NCBI GenBank assembly: GCA_001770775.1
Contig: MESA01000006.1
Span: forward strand, 102,255-147,795
Direction: 5' to 3'
DNA length: 45,541 nucleotides
Source of the DNA: Burkholderiales bacterium RIFCSPHIGHO2_12_FULL_63_20
GTDB taxonomy: Bacteria > Pseudomonadota > Gammaproteobacteria > Burkholderiales > Burkholderiaceae_C
Shown here: piece after piece, positions 1-7,376 of the stretch
Numbering within the stretch: position 1 is the first letter of the stretch
How the letters are laid out: every line of letters begins with the position of its first letter
Made by a program: the position numbers and the translations under genes
The notes under the pieces: model-generated
The model's database searches: none
Told to the model about the DNA's origin: nothing
What the model saw: only the letters and a program-made list of their open reading frames with translations

Positions 1-1292
1 GATGCACGTTCGATGTCCGACTTCGGTGACGCTGCCACAGCCTGATGCGGGGGGACAGTTGCAGGAGTGGTTGCTGCCGCGATGGGTGCGGTGGCAGGTA
101 CGGCCACAGGTGCCGTGGTGAGCGTTGCAGCGTGCGGCGCCGCTTCTGGCGCCTCTCCCTGAGGCTCCTGCATCTGCGACTGCCACCAGGCTGCTTCTTC
201 TTGTTGACGGCGACGCAGCTTCATGAACAGTGCAATGCACAGGCCGAGACCCAGCAGCGCCAACCCACCCACGAGGTACAGCAACCCCGAGCGCTCGCCT
301 TGCACACCCGTCTCGGCGGCTGGCGTGGGCGACATCGGCCCTGCAGTGGCGGGCTGCGAAGCCTGCTGCTGCAGCTGCGCAAGCATCTGCTCTTGCGCGA
401 GCAGCTTTTGTCGGTCACGCGCGACTTCCTCTGGCGAGAGGTTCATGGCTTGCCACAGGGCAGCTGCGGCAGCGCGACGCTCTTGCACCTCGGGCGAGGC
501 AGCCTCGTCGGTGGAGGCCAAGGTGTCCAATGAGCCAGACATGCGCAGATCAGGGCGTGCGGCCGCGTCAGTCTCCACGGGGTCCAACACCAGGCGTCCC
601 GCCGGCGCGACAGTTGCGACAGCTTTCGGGGTCAAGGACAGGCTGGTGCGAGGAGATGCCGCCGCATCGGCTTCGGTGACCTGGCGCACGGTGGGCGTCT
701 TCGCGCCCCCGCGTGGGGCCTTGGCCGGACGGGCCGTGCGCTTGGCCGCATCGCGACTGGGACGCGTCGAGGAGGAAGTGGCAGCACTCTGTGCAGGTGC
801 CTCGGCCACCGCCGGCGAAGCAGCGCGCGAGGCAACCGCCGGCTCGGCGTTGCTGGCCGACGGGCCACTCACAGGCCCGTTGATGCGGCTCACGGGCAAG
901 GGGGTCATGCCCGGGGGGTCGGCGAGCGCCACGAACTGGCGGTTGATCTTGGCCTGACAGCCCGCCGTCAACTCGTAGGTGACGATGGGCTCGGTGATGG
1001 GGGTCGTGGTGCGCACCTGCACCGTGGCCTCGCGGCTGTTGGCGCCCACCAGAGACACCTGAACCTGGGTCGATGAGAGCTTGCTCTCGCCGTAGTGCAC
1101 CTCGACCTTGACGCAGTCGGCATCCAGTGTTTCGCCAGCTTCGAGACGAAGCGGCACACTGACCCGCAAAGGTTCGCCAAGGATGGCGCGACTGACTGGA
1201 CGTCCGAAGCCCATGCCGTGGGAAGTCCCAGACGCCAAAGCGAGCGTCGCACCAGCAAGTGCTGCGGCCGATACCCGCTTAAAGTTGTTCAT
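1..1292 (-). CDS. fimV: FimV-like protein, C-terminus cut by window edge
   Basis: The reading frame starts with ATG at 1292 and stays open to base 1, so about 430 residues are seen and the C-terminus is missing. The N-terminus (MNNFKRVSAAALAGATLALA) is a signal peptide. It is followed by a region of the FimV N-terminal type (GRPVSRAILGEPLRVSVPL), then a Pro/Ala-rich linker, a short Gln-rich coiled coil and one membrane segment (GLLYLVGGLALLGLGLCIAL) followed by basic residues. FimV proteins are inner-membrane, peptidoglycan-associated organisers of polar type IV pili and type II secretion. In that family a large acidic cytoplasmic domain with TPRs follows the membrane segment; here it would lie outside the window. 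The family call rests on architecture and the N-terminal block only, so a FimV-related protein of other function is possible. Confidence 0.72.
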   Translation of the reverse strand, partial: MNNFKRVSAAALAGATLALASGTSHGMGFGRPVSRAILGEPLRVSVPLRLEAGETLDADCVKVEVHYGESKLSSTQVQVSLVGANSREATVQVRTTTPITEPIVTYELTAGCQAKINRQFVALADPPGMTPLPVSRINGPVSGPSASNAEPAVASRAASPAVAEAPAQSAATSSSTRPSRDAAKRTARPAKAPRGGAKTPTVRQVTEADAAASPRTSLSLTPKAVATVAPAGRLVLDPVETDAAARPDLRMSGSLDTLASTDEAASPEVQERRAAAAALWQAMNLSPEEVARDRQKLLAQEQMLAQLQQQASQPATAGPMSPTPAAETGVQGERSGLLYLVGGLALLGLGLCIALFMKLRRRQQEEAAWWQSQMQEPQGEAPEAAPHAATLTTAPVAVPATAPIAAATTPATVPPHQAVAASPKSDIERA

Positions 1293-1434
1293 CTCGGTGC
1301 ATCATGAGGCCTAAGAATTCACTCTAGCATGAACATCCTGTGACACTCATCACGGGAAGCCCTGTAGTGGGGTGACACCCACACCCGAAACCTGCGGGGT
1401 AAATACCCCATGACCGTCATCCTTGAAGATTCCC

Positions 1435-2208
1435 ATGAGCACTGAACTGCAAACCGAGCGCCAAGGCGACACCCTGGTGATGACCTTGTCGGGGCCCGCC
1501 ACGCGCAACGCCCTGTCTCCGCAGGTGTACGCCGCAGGGGTTGAAATCCTCAGCATGGCCGAGTCCAGTCCGGAGGTGCGCGCGGTGGTGATCACCGGCG
1601 CTGGCGGGCACTTCTGCGGCGGCGGTGACCTGCAGCGCTTGGCGCACAACCGTGCGCATGACCTGGCAGCGCAGGCCGGCAACATGGATGCGTTTCATCA
1701 GTGGATCGAGGCGCTGCGCGCCTTCCCCAAGCCGGTGATCGCCGCCGTGGAGGGCGTGGCCGCCGGCGGCGGGGTGTCGGTGGCGCTGGCGTGTGACCTG
1801 ATCGTGGCCGGTGAGAACAGCCGGTTTCTGACGGCGTACAGCAAGGTGGCGCTGTCGCCGGATGGGGGCGCGAGCTGGCACCTGGCGCGCGCCCTGGGCC
1901 GCAGCCGTGCCCTGGCCCTGCTGTGGCTGGGTGACACGCAAACGGCGCAACAGTGGGCCCAGTTTGGTCTGGTGCATCAGATCGCACCAGCGGGCACCGT
2001 GTTGGAGGAAGCTCTGAAATTGGCCGCCCGTCTGGGCGAATTGGCGCCCGATGTGCTGGCCAGCATCAAGGAGTTGGTGAACGACGCGTCACAGCCTTTG
2101 CGCCCGCACCTCGACCAGGAAAAGCACCATTTCCTGATCAACCTCAGCAAGCCTGCGGCCGGTCAGGCCATGGAGGCGTTTCTGAGCGGTCGTCAGCGCA
2201 AGGGCTGA
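1435..2208 (+). CDS. Enoyl-CoA hydratase/isomerase (crotonase) family protein
   Basis: A 257-residue crotonase-fold protein, close to the usual 255-265 length. The oxyanion-hole signature is FCGGGDL (residues 60-66), followed by the central block VEGVAAGGGVSVALACDL. The loop SPDGG (141-145) carries an Asp where hydratases often have Glu. Aspartate here is typical of isomerase-like members such as the PaaG type, so double-bond isomerisation of an acyl-CoA is at least as likely as hydration. The substrate cannot be read from sequence. The ATG at 1435 (MSTELQTERQ) is preferred over a TTG 12 bases upstream. It converges with the next gene (stop codons 8 bases apart), so it is probably monocistronic. 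Confidence 0.88.
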   Translation: MSTELQTERQGDTLVMTLSGPATRNALSPQVYAAGVEILSMAESSPEVRAVVITGAGGHFCGGGDLQRLAHNRAHDLAAQAGNMDAFHQWIEALRAFPKPVIAAVEGVAAGGGVSVALACDLIVAGENSRFLTAYSKVALSPDGGASWHLARALGRSRALALLWLGDTQTAQQWAQFGLVHQIAPAGTVLEEALKLAARLGELAPDVLASIKELVNDASQPLRPHLDQEKHHFLINLSKPAAGQAMEAFLSGRQRKG

Positions 2209-2216
2209 GCCGTCAC

Positions 2217-2879
2217 TCAGCCCACCAGGCGCGCCACCACCTGCAGGCGTGCCGCCAGCTTGGCGAACAAGGCGCTGACCAGCTTCAACTGAGCGTTCTC
2301 AAGGGGTTGCCCGCCCATGCGCGCCGTCAAGATGCCGCGATTGAGGGTGACGACCAATACGAGGGAGTCCGACCACCAGGAGGTGGCGGCTTCTTCTAGG
2401 GCATGCACCGTGTCGGCGTCCAACCAGTGCGTCATCACGGGTTCGGCATTGGCAAACAGAGCGAAACGCCGCGACAAGACCGACTCGTCGGGCAGGCGCA
2501 CAGAGGGGTGCATGGCCAACCAGCGCATCTCGTCGGGCAGCGTGTTGTCGATCTGCGTCTGCATGGCGTTGGTAAAACGGCTGAAGACGTCGGACTCCAG
2601 CGTGTGGGCCAGCACCTTGGAGACCAGGATCATCTGCACGTCACCGGGGATGCCGGTTTCAGCGCGAAAGCGCAGTTCCTTGCCGATGATGTAGGGGCGC
2701 TGGGAGCTGCCCCACTCGGCCCGCCAGCCTGCGGCCGCCTCGACGACGTGCCCTCCGCCGGTCTTGCCCTTGACATGCTTGAAGGCGTGCCCTTCGGCTT
2801 TGGCCCATGCCAAGAGCACACGGGCATCATCCGATTCGACGTGATCGGGATCGATCAAACGCTTGAGGGCATCAAACAT
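2217..2879 (-). CDS. Hypothetical protein, 220 aa
   Basis: A soluble protein of 220 residues beginning MFDALKRLID. There is no signal peptide, membrane segment or recognisable catalytic motif. Its composition is that of a normal cytosolic protein, with several Trp residues (RWLAMHPSV, MTHWLDAD, SWWSDSLVLVVTLNRG). The start at ATG 2879 has a weak AGGA upstream. Codon use and GC match the neighbours. It is transcribed on the same strand as the nos genes but is separated from them by 139 bases, and no function is suggested by context. I do not recognise the family with confidence. Confidence 0.75.
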   Translation of the reverse strand: MFDALKRLIDPDHVESDDARVLLAWAKAEGHAFKHVKGKTGGGHVVEAAAGWRAEWGSSQRPYIIGKELRFRAETGIPGDVQMILVSKVLAHTLESDVFSRFTNAMQTQIDNTLPDEMRWLAMHPSVRLPDESVLSRRFALFANAEPVMTHWLDADTVHALEEAATSWWSDSLVLVVTLNRGILTARMGGQPLENAQLKLVSALFAKLAARLQVVARLVG

Positions 2880-2997
2880 GAGTGGCTGATCCTGAGGTCG
2901 TAGAAGGGATCTGGTCGCAGGAGGATGTCTGATGACACCCCAGAGACCGCTGGTGACGAGTGTAATTCACAGGATGGTAAACGAACACGTCGCGCCA

Positions 2998-3017
2998 GCG
3001 CCCCATCCCGGGGGCGC
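2998..3017 (-). terminator. GC-rich hairpin just after the last nos gene
   Basis: GCGCCCC and GGGGCGC form a perfect 7-bp stem around a 6-base loop, directly after the stop codon of the last gene of the minus-strand nos run (stop at 3019-3021). No U-tract follows on the minus strand, so it is not a classical intrinsic terminator. It may stabilise the 3' end or help Rho-dependent termination. Confidence 0.3.
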
Positions 3018-3018
3018 C

Positions 3019-3702
3019 TCAGTCGTGTTCGTGCGTGCTGCGCCCGCCCAAACGGGCAATCAGGGGCGCATCGATGCCATCGAAGGCGAGCACGACACCA
3101 CCGCGACTGGCCGCAAAGGCCTGCGCGGCCTCGCGCGAGGCGAAGGCTGGCAGGTTGCCGGCACGCATCGGGCCTTTGGCGGACGATCCGTGCACATAGA
3201 AAGCCGTGCGGGCGTCGATCCACCGCGACGTCGGAACCATGCCGTCCTGGCTGACCGGCAGCCTGCCGGCGTCGGTGACGTACTGCGCCACGATCTGCTG
3301 TGCTTGGCGCCCGGAGCCATAGCGTGCCATGTCGTGCAGATACATGAACAGGCTCAGCGGCGAATCGAAGAAGTGGGCATCACCATCGTCAAAGATGATC
3401 TGCGCAGCCCAATCTGGCGCGCGCGCCGGAAACATGCCGCACACCGGGCAGCGCGCCTCGGGCGGCACCGTGCGAGCCTGCGTCGGCCCCAGGCCCGAAG
3501 CCGGGTCGTAGGGCGTGGTCGGCGCGACCAGGCAGAGGTCTGCCTCCAGAGCGACGTTCTGGGCCGACGCAAAGGGGCTCCACACACCCATGCGCCAGAG
3601 CACGGCGATGGCCAGCCCGAGCCCAAGCACCAGGCTGCCCCCCAGCCACAGGCGTGTGCGCGACCGGTTGCGGCGGCTGTCGTGTGACGGGGCAGTGGAC
3701 AT
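3019..3702 (-). CDS. Second NosL-like copper protein, membrane-anchored
   Basis: A 227-residue protein with an N-terminal basic segment and one membrane helix (LWLGGSLVLGLGLAIAVLW), then a NosL domain in the periplasm. It carries the motif RCPVCGMFPA, the CxxCGM copper site expected of NosL, and ends in the His-rich tail STHEHD. NosL-family proteins bind Cu(I) and hand it to apo-NosZ. It lies 39 bases downstream of the lipoprotein NosL and closes the nos operon. The membrane anchor in place of a lipobox and the intact CxxCGM set it apart from the paralogue beside it. The function as a copper donor is inferred from family and context. Confidence 0.82.
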   Translation of the reverse strand: MSTAPSHDSRRNRSRTRLWLGGSLVLGLGLAIAVLWRMGVWSPFASAQNVALEADLCLVAPTTPYDPASGLGPTQARTVPPEARCPVCGMFPARAPDWAAQIIFDDGDAHFFDSPLSLFMYLHDMARYGSGRQAQQIVAQYVTDAGRLPVSQDGMVPTSRWIDARTAFYVHGSSAKGPMRAGNLPAFASREAAQAFAASRGGVVLAFDGIDAPLIARLGGRSTHEHD

Positions 3703-3741
3703 GATGGGGTACGGCAGGAGACTGGGGCAGATGTGCCAGGC

Positions 3742-4335
3742 TTACATGCGGGTGTCGTGCAAGGCGCCGCCGCTGAGGTCCACCATGTCCGCTTTGATGT
3801 CGGTGAAGCGCAGGACCTTGCCGCCGTACTCGGTGGCAAAACGGCGGGCGTCGGCCTCCTTGGCAAAGCTGGCGATGGTGGGGCCCATGGAGCCGTGTCG
3901 CTTGCTGCCCAACACATAGAGAGCGGTCTTGGCATCAATCCAGTGCCCTTGCGGCTGGTTCCAGTCGGTAGCCCCCATGTCCTGCACGTAGACAGCGCGC
4001 ACGGCACGCACCTGCTCACCGGCCAGCAGGGTGTTGAACAGTTCAACGGTATCGCAGAAGAAACTGGGCTGAGCCTGCCCTGCAAAGTGGACCTGCGCTT
4101 TGGGACCGGGGTAGTCGGCCAGCAACATGCCATCGAGCTCGCAGCTGGTGGCGCGGTCGATCTCGACGGGTGCCAGCGACTGGGTTTCAGCAGCCTGATC
4201 GCCACAGCCGGTCAGCCCGCCCACGGCGCTCAGGGCCGCCAGGGCAGCCAGGCCCAGCACCCGCCGGCGATCCGGGCAGGCGTGAGCCGGGGCCGCGTCG
4301 CGGGCACGGCCGCGGCAGGAACAGCGGTACATCAT
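3742..4335 (-). CDS. nosL: NosL copper chaperone lipoprotein for NosZ
   Basis: A 197-residue protein. The N-terminus has an Arg-rich stretch (DRRRVLGLAALAAL) and a lipobox-like LTGC, so an outer-membrane-facing lipoprotein is likely. The conserved NosL block reads CELDGMLLADYPGPKAQVHF: the first Cys and the GM are kept, but the second Cys of CxxCGM is Asp. Later blocks (YVQDMGATDW, WIDAKTALYVLGS, FAKEADARRFATEYGGKV) are typical NosL. The protein supplies Cu(I) to periplasmic NosZ. The ATG at 4335 overlaps the nosY stop by four bases (ATGA), so it is translationally coupled. A longer open frame exists upstream but overlaps nosY entirely and lacks the signal sequence. Confidence 0.9.
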   Translation of the reverse strand: MMYRCSCRGRARDAAPAHACPDRRRVLGLAALAALSAVGGLTGCGDQAAETQSLAPVEIDRATSCELDGMLLADYPGPKAQVHFAGQAQPSFFCDTVELFNTLLAGEQVRAVRAVYVQDMGATDWNQPQGHWIDAKTALYVLGSKRHGSMGPTIASFAKEADARRFATEYGGKVLRFTDIKADMVDLSGGALHDTRM

Positions 4336-5147
4336 GGTTTGAATCTCCAATTGGCCAGAATGAGGGGGACGGCGATCCAGAGCAGCATCACGCCGCCCAT
4401 GATGGCGGGACTGCCTAGCGATGTCGGGACGACACTGGCCAAACCGTAAAGGGTCCGCACGTCCTCGAGCGAGAACACATTCAGGATCCGGAACACGTCG
4501 GCCGGATTGAGCAGCAGCAGCCAGGCAAAGGCGTCCCCCGCAAACTGCCCCCCGGTGGCCACGAGCAGGCCCAGCACCAGCAAATCGAACACCAGCACAA
4601 AGAAGAACCAGGTGGCGATGGCCAGGCCCGACGCACGGGTGCGGTCGCGTGCGAGCACGGACAGCAGCACCGCCAGGCTGAGAAAGGCCAGCCCCAGCAG
4701 CACCGAGCTGAGCATGAAGCCCGCGTAGTGGTAAAGCCCTGCTCCGCTCATGTGCTTGAACAAGAGCACGGCGACCAGGCCGAAGCCGGCCACCGTGGAC
4801 ACGGTGAGTGCCACCGCCAGCCCCAGATACTTGCCCAGCAGCAACTCCAGCCGCGTGATGGGCAAGGCCAGCAGCAGGTCCAGGGAGCCACGCTCGCGCT
4901 CGCCCACGATGGCGTCGAAGCCCAGCAGCAGTGCGATCAAGGGGATGAGGTAGATCACCAGGCTGACCAGGCTGGCAATGGTGAACTCGATGGAGCGGAA
5001 CCCCACCGTGCCTTGTTGTGCGCCACCAAAGTAGGCAATCACCAGCGAGAACACGGTGAACACCAGCGCAACGGCCAGCACCCAACGGTTGCGCATGCGG
5101 TCGTGAAACTCTTTGGCGGCAATGGTGAAGATCGGGGCAAATTCCAT
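4332..5147 (-). CDS. nosY: NosY, ABC transporter permease for NosZ maturation
   Basis: A 271-residue integral membrane protein with about six hydrophobic segments. It begins MEFAPIFTIAAKEFHDRMRN and contains the family loop DAIVGERERGSLDLLLALPI between helices. NosY forms the membrane part of the NosDFY complex, which uses ATP hydrolysis by NosF to drive copper-site assembly in NosZ through NosD and NosL. It starts 32 bases after the nosF stop, and its own stop overlaps the nosL start. Order, length and motifs agree with known NosY, so the call is firm. Confidence 0.93.
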   Translation of the reverse strand: MEFAPIFTIAAKEFHDRMRNRWVLAVALVFTVFSLVIAYFGGAQQGTVGFRSIEFTIASLVSLVIYLIPLIALLLGFDAIVGERERGSLDLLLALPITRLELLLGKYLGLAVALTVSTVAGFGLVAVLLFKHMSGAGLYHYAGFMLSSVLLGLAFLSLAVLLSVLARDRTRASGLAIATWFFFVLVFDLLVLGLLVATGGQFAGDAFAWLLLLNPADVFRILNVFSLEDVRTLYGLASVVPTSLGSPAIMGGVMLLWIAVPLILANWRFKP

Positions 5148-5179
5148 GGGGAGTCGGTTCCGGGTGTCGTGGGCACGTG

Positions 5180-6082
5180 TCAGGCAGAAAAGCCGAAGAA
5201 CACGTCTTCCAGCGAAGGTTCGAGCAGTTTGATGTCGCGCACGCGATCACCCAGGGACGTCAGTGCTGCCAACACCGCCATCTTCTGCTCACGCGGACAT
5301 TGCAGGCGCAGGCCGGTGGGGATGGACTCAGGCGCCAGGGTGGCGAGCGGCGCCAGGGCCTGCAAGGCGGCAGGCACATCACTGGCGATCATCTCGATCT
5401 CGAATGTCAGAGGCATCCGGGTTTGCTGGCGCAAGGCCTCGACACTGCCCACAGCCTGCACCCGGCCCGCAGCCAGAATGGCCAGGCGATCGACGCGTTG
5501 CTGCAACTCGGCCAGGATGTGCGAGGTGATGATCACGGTCACGCCTTCGGATTGCAGGTCACGCAAGGTGGCGTAGAAGTCGCGAATGGCTTGCGGGTCC
5601 AGGCCGTTGGTGGGCTCGTCGAGAAAGAGCACCTGAGGGGTGCCCAGCAAGGCCTGCGCAAAACCCAGTCGCTGACGCATGCCCTTGGAATACTCCCGAA
5701 CCGGTCGCTTGCCTGCGTGCGTCAGGCCCACCCGATCCAGGATGGTGGCGCACTGTGCCATGGGCGCGTGCTTGAGCTTGGCAAAGAACTGCAAGGTCTC
5801 CAGACCGTCGAGGTTGTCGTAGAGCACCACGTTCTCGGGGAGGTAGCCGAGGTGACGGCGCGCCGCGCGGAAATGGCGGCCGGTGACGGACGCGCCGCCG
5901 ACCAGGATCTCGCCCTGGGTGGCGGGCACGAGGCCCAGCATCATCTTGAACAGCGTGCTTTTGCCCGCACCGTTGTGCCCGATGATGCCGAAAATCTCAC
6001 CGCGTGGGATCGCCAGGTCCACGCCATCGACCGCATGCAAGGCACCGTAGTGCTTGCTGACGCCACGCAGCGAGATGGCCAT
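5180..6082 (-). CDS. nosF: NosF, ABC transporter ATP-binding protein
   Basis: A 300-residue ABC ATPase. It shows Walker A GHNGAGKST, signature YSKGMRQRLGFAQALL, Walker B VLFLDEPTNGLDP and the switch His in ITSHILAEL. About 90 residues follow the nucleotide-binding domain, as usual for NosF. NosF powers the NosDFY complex. I chose ATG 6082 (MAISLRGVSK), five bases after the nosD stop, because known NosF proteins begin right at this strand. A GTG at 6121 would add 13 residues and overlap nosD by 35 bases. Neither start has a strong Shine-Dalgarno sequence, as expected for coupled translation. Confidence 0.93.
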   Translation of the reverse strand: MAISLRGVSKHYGALHAVDGVDLAIPRGEIFGIIGHNGAGKSTLFKMMLGLVPATQGEILVGGASVTGRHFRAARRHLGYLPENVVLYDNLDGLETLQFFAKLKHAPMAQCATILDRVGLTHAGKRPVREYSKGMRQRLGFAQALLGTPQVLFLDEPTNGLDPQAIRDFYATLRDLQSEGVTVIITSHILAELQQRVDRLAILAAGRVQAVGSVEALRQQTRMPLTFEIEMIASDVPAALQALAPLATLAPESIPTGLRLQCPREQKMAVLAALTSLGDRVRDIKLLEPSLEDVFFGFSA

Positions 6083-6086
6083 GTTG

Positions 6087-7376
6087 TCACTGGCCGGGGA
6101 AATGCTTGCCACGCCATTCACTCCATTGTTGGTTGCCAGGCTGCATGCGCGGGTGGGGATCCACCACAGAGGGCACGCGCAGCACCGGAAATTGCTGCCC
6201 GACCAGCCTGAGGGCCTGGACGGCCGGACTGGCCAGCAGCAACTTGATGGCGGGGTAGCGCCAAGTCAGGCGGTCCACCATGTCGTTGGCTTCGTAAGGG
6301 ACATCACCCCGGCCGTCGCCATCGCGGTCCCAGCCCACGTAGTTGCTCCAGTGGTTGCCGCCTTGCGTGCCCCAGCGTTCGTCGCGGGCACCCACGTAGC
6401 GGACCTGCTCCCGGTTGGAGATGAAGTCGTTGCCCTCGACCTCGTTGCGGGTGGAGCCGGCCGCCAGGTGAACGCCGACCACGTTGTCGACCACCAGATT
6501 GCGGTTGAGCTTGATGTACTCCACGTCATAGATGAAGAACCCGCGGCTGTTGCCGGCCACGATGTTGTCCTCGATGACCGAGTCTTGCATGGTGCGCAAC
6601 ATGATGCCGTGGTCGGAGTTGCCCCAGGCACGGTTGCCGCGCACGACCTGATTTCGCACCTCCATGAGGGCCAGGCCACCGCGGTTGTAGTAGGAATCGT
6701 TGTCCTCCCACAGGTTGTGGTACGAGTTCATGTAGTGCGAGCCATAGCGGCTGTGGTGCAGCCGGTTGCCACGAAAGACCGCGTGGTGCGACACGTCGAC
6801 ATACAGGGCGTCACGCACAAAACTGATGTTGTTGTGAAAGATGCGCGCATTCTGGGTGTTGTACAGCTGGATGCCATTGCCGCGCTGCGACGACCCGTAC
6901 TCACGCTTGCCGGTGATGGTGTTGTGCTCGATGAGCACATCATTCGCCTTCTCGATCCACAGCCCGAACAGGTTGTAGGTGAGATCGCAGCGGCGCACGA
7001 TGGCACGGTGGGCGCCGGGGTAGAGGTAGATCCCGGCGTTCTGGTGCTTGAGGCTGTCGCCCGAATCGCGCACGATCAGGCCCTCGATCACCACATCGGG
7101 CGACGTGACACGGATGGTGTCGCCCTCGTTGCCCCCACTGAGGGTGGGACGATCGAGGCCACGCAGCGTGAGTGGCTTGTCGATCAGCAGGTTGACGCGG
7201 TACATACCGCGCTTTACCTCCACCACATCACCTGGCGAGGCCTGGCGCACGGCTTCGGCCAGGTCTCCCCCGGGTTGGACGGTGAGGGTGGCGGCCTGTG
7301 AAGCGAGCATCAGCCCACCCCACAACGCCCACCCCGACACGCAGCGACCAGCGAACAGGAACCAGGTACGCGTCAT
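6087..7376 (-). CDS. nosD: NosD, periplasmic copper-delivery protein
   Basis: A 429-residue exported protein. It has a signal peptide (MTRTWFLFAGRCVSGWALWG...SQA) followed by a right-handed beta-helix of the CASH/PbH1 type. The repeated N-x-I/D-N turns are visible (IEHNTITG, IFHNNISFV, VIEDNIVAGN, LNRNLVVDN). The C-terminus carries GGNHWSNYVGWDRDGDGRGDVPY, a typical NosD ending. NosD accepts copper from NosL and, with NosFY, inserts it into NosZ. The ATG at 7376 shares one base with the nosR stop (TGATG), which fixes the start; the open frame extends 65 codons further upstream inside nosR and is not used. Confidence 0.95.
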   Translation of the reverse strand: MTRTWFLFAGRCVSGWALWGGLMLASQAATLTVQPGGDLAEAVRQASPGDVVEVKRGMYRVNLLIDKPLTLRGLDRPTLSGGNEGDTIRVTSPDVVIEGLIVRDSGDSLKHQNAGIYLYPGAHRAIVRRCDLTYNLFGLWIEKANDVLIEHNTITGKREYGSSQRGNGIQLYNTQNARIFHNNISFVRDALYVDVSHHAVFRGNRLHHSRYGSHYMNSYHNLWEDNDSYYNRGGLALMEVRNQVVRGNRAWGNSDHGIMLRTMQDSVIEDNIVAGNSRGFFIYDVEYIKLNRNLVVDNVVGVHLAAGSTRNEVEGNDFISNREQVRYVGARDERWGTQGGNHWSNYVGWDRDGDGRGDVPYEANDMVDRLTWRYPAIKLLLASPAVQALRLVGQQFPVLRVPSVVDPHPRMQPGNQQWSEWRGKHFPGQ

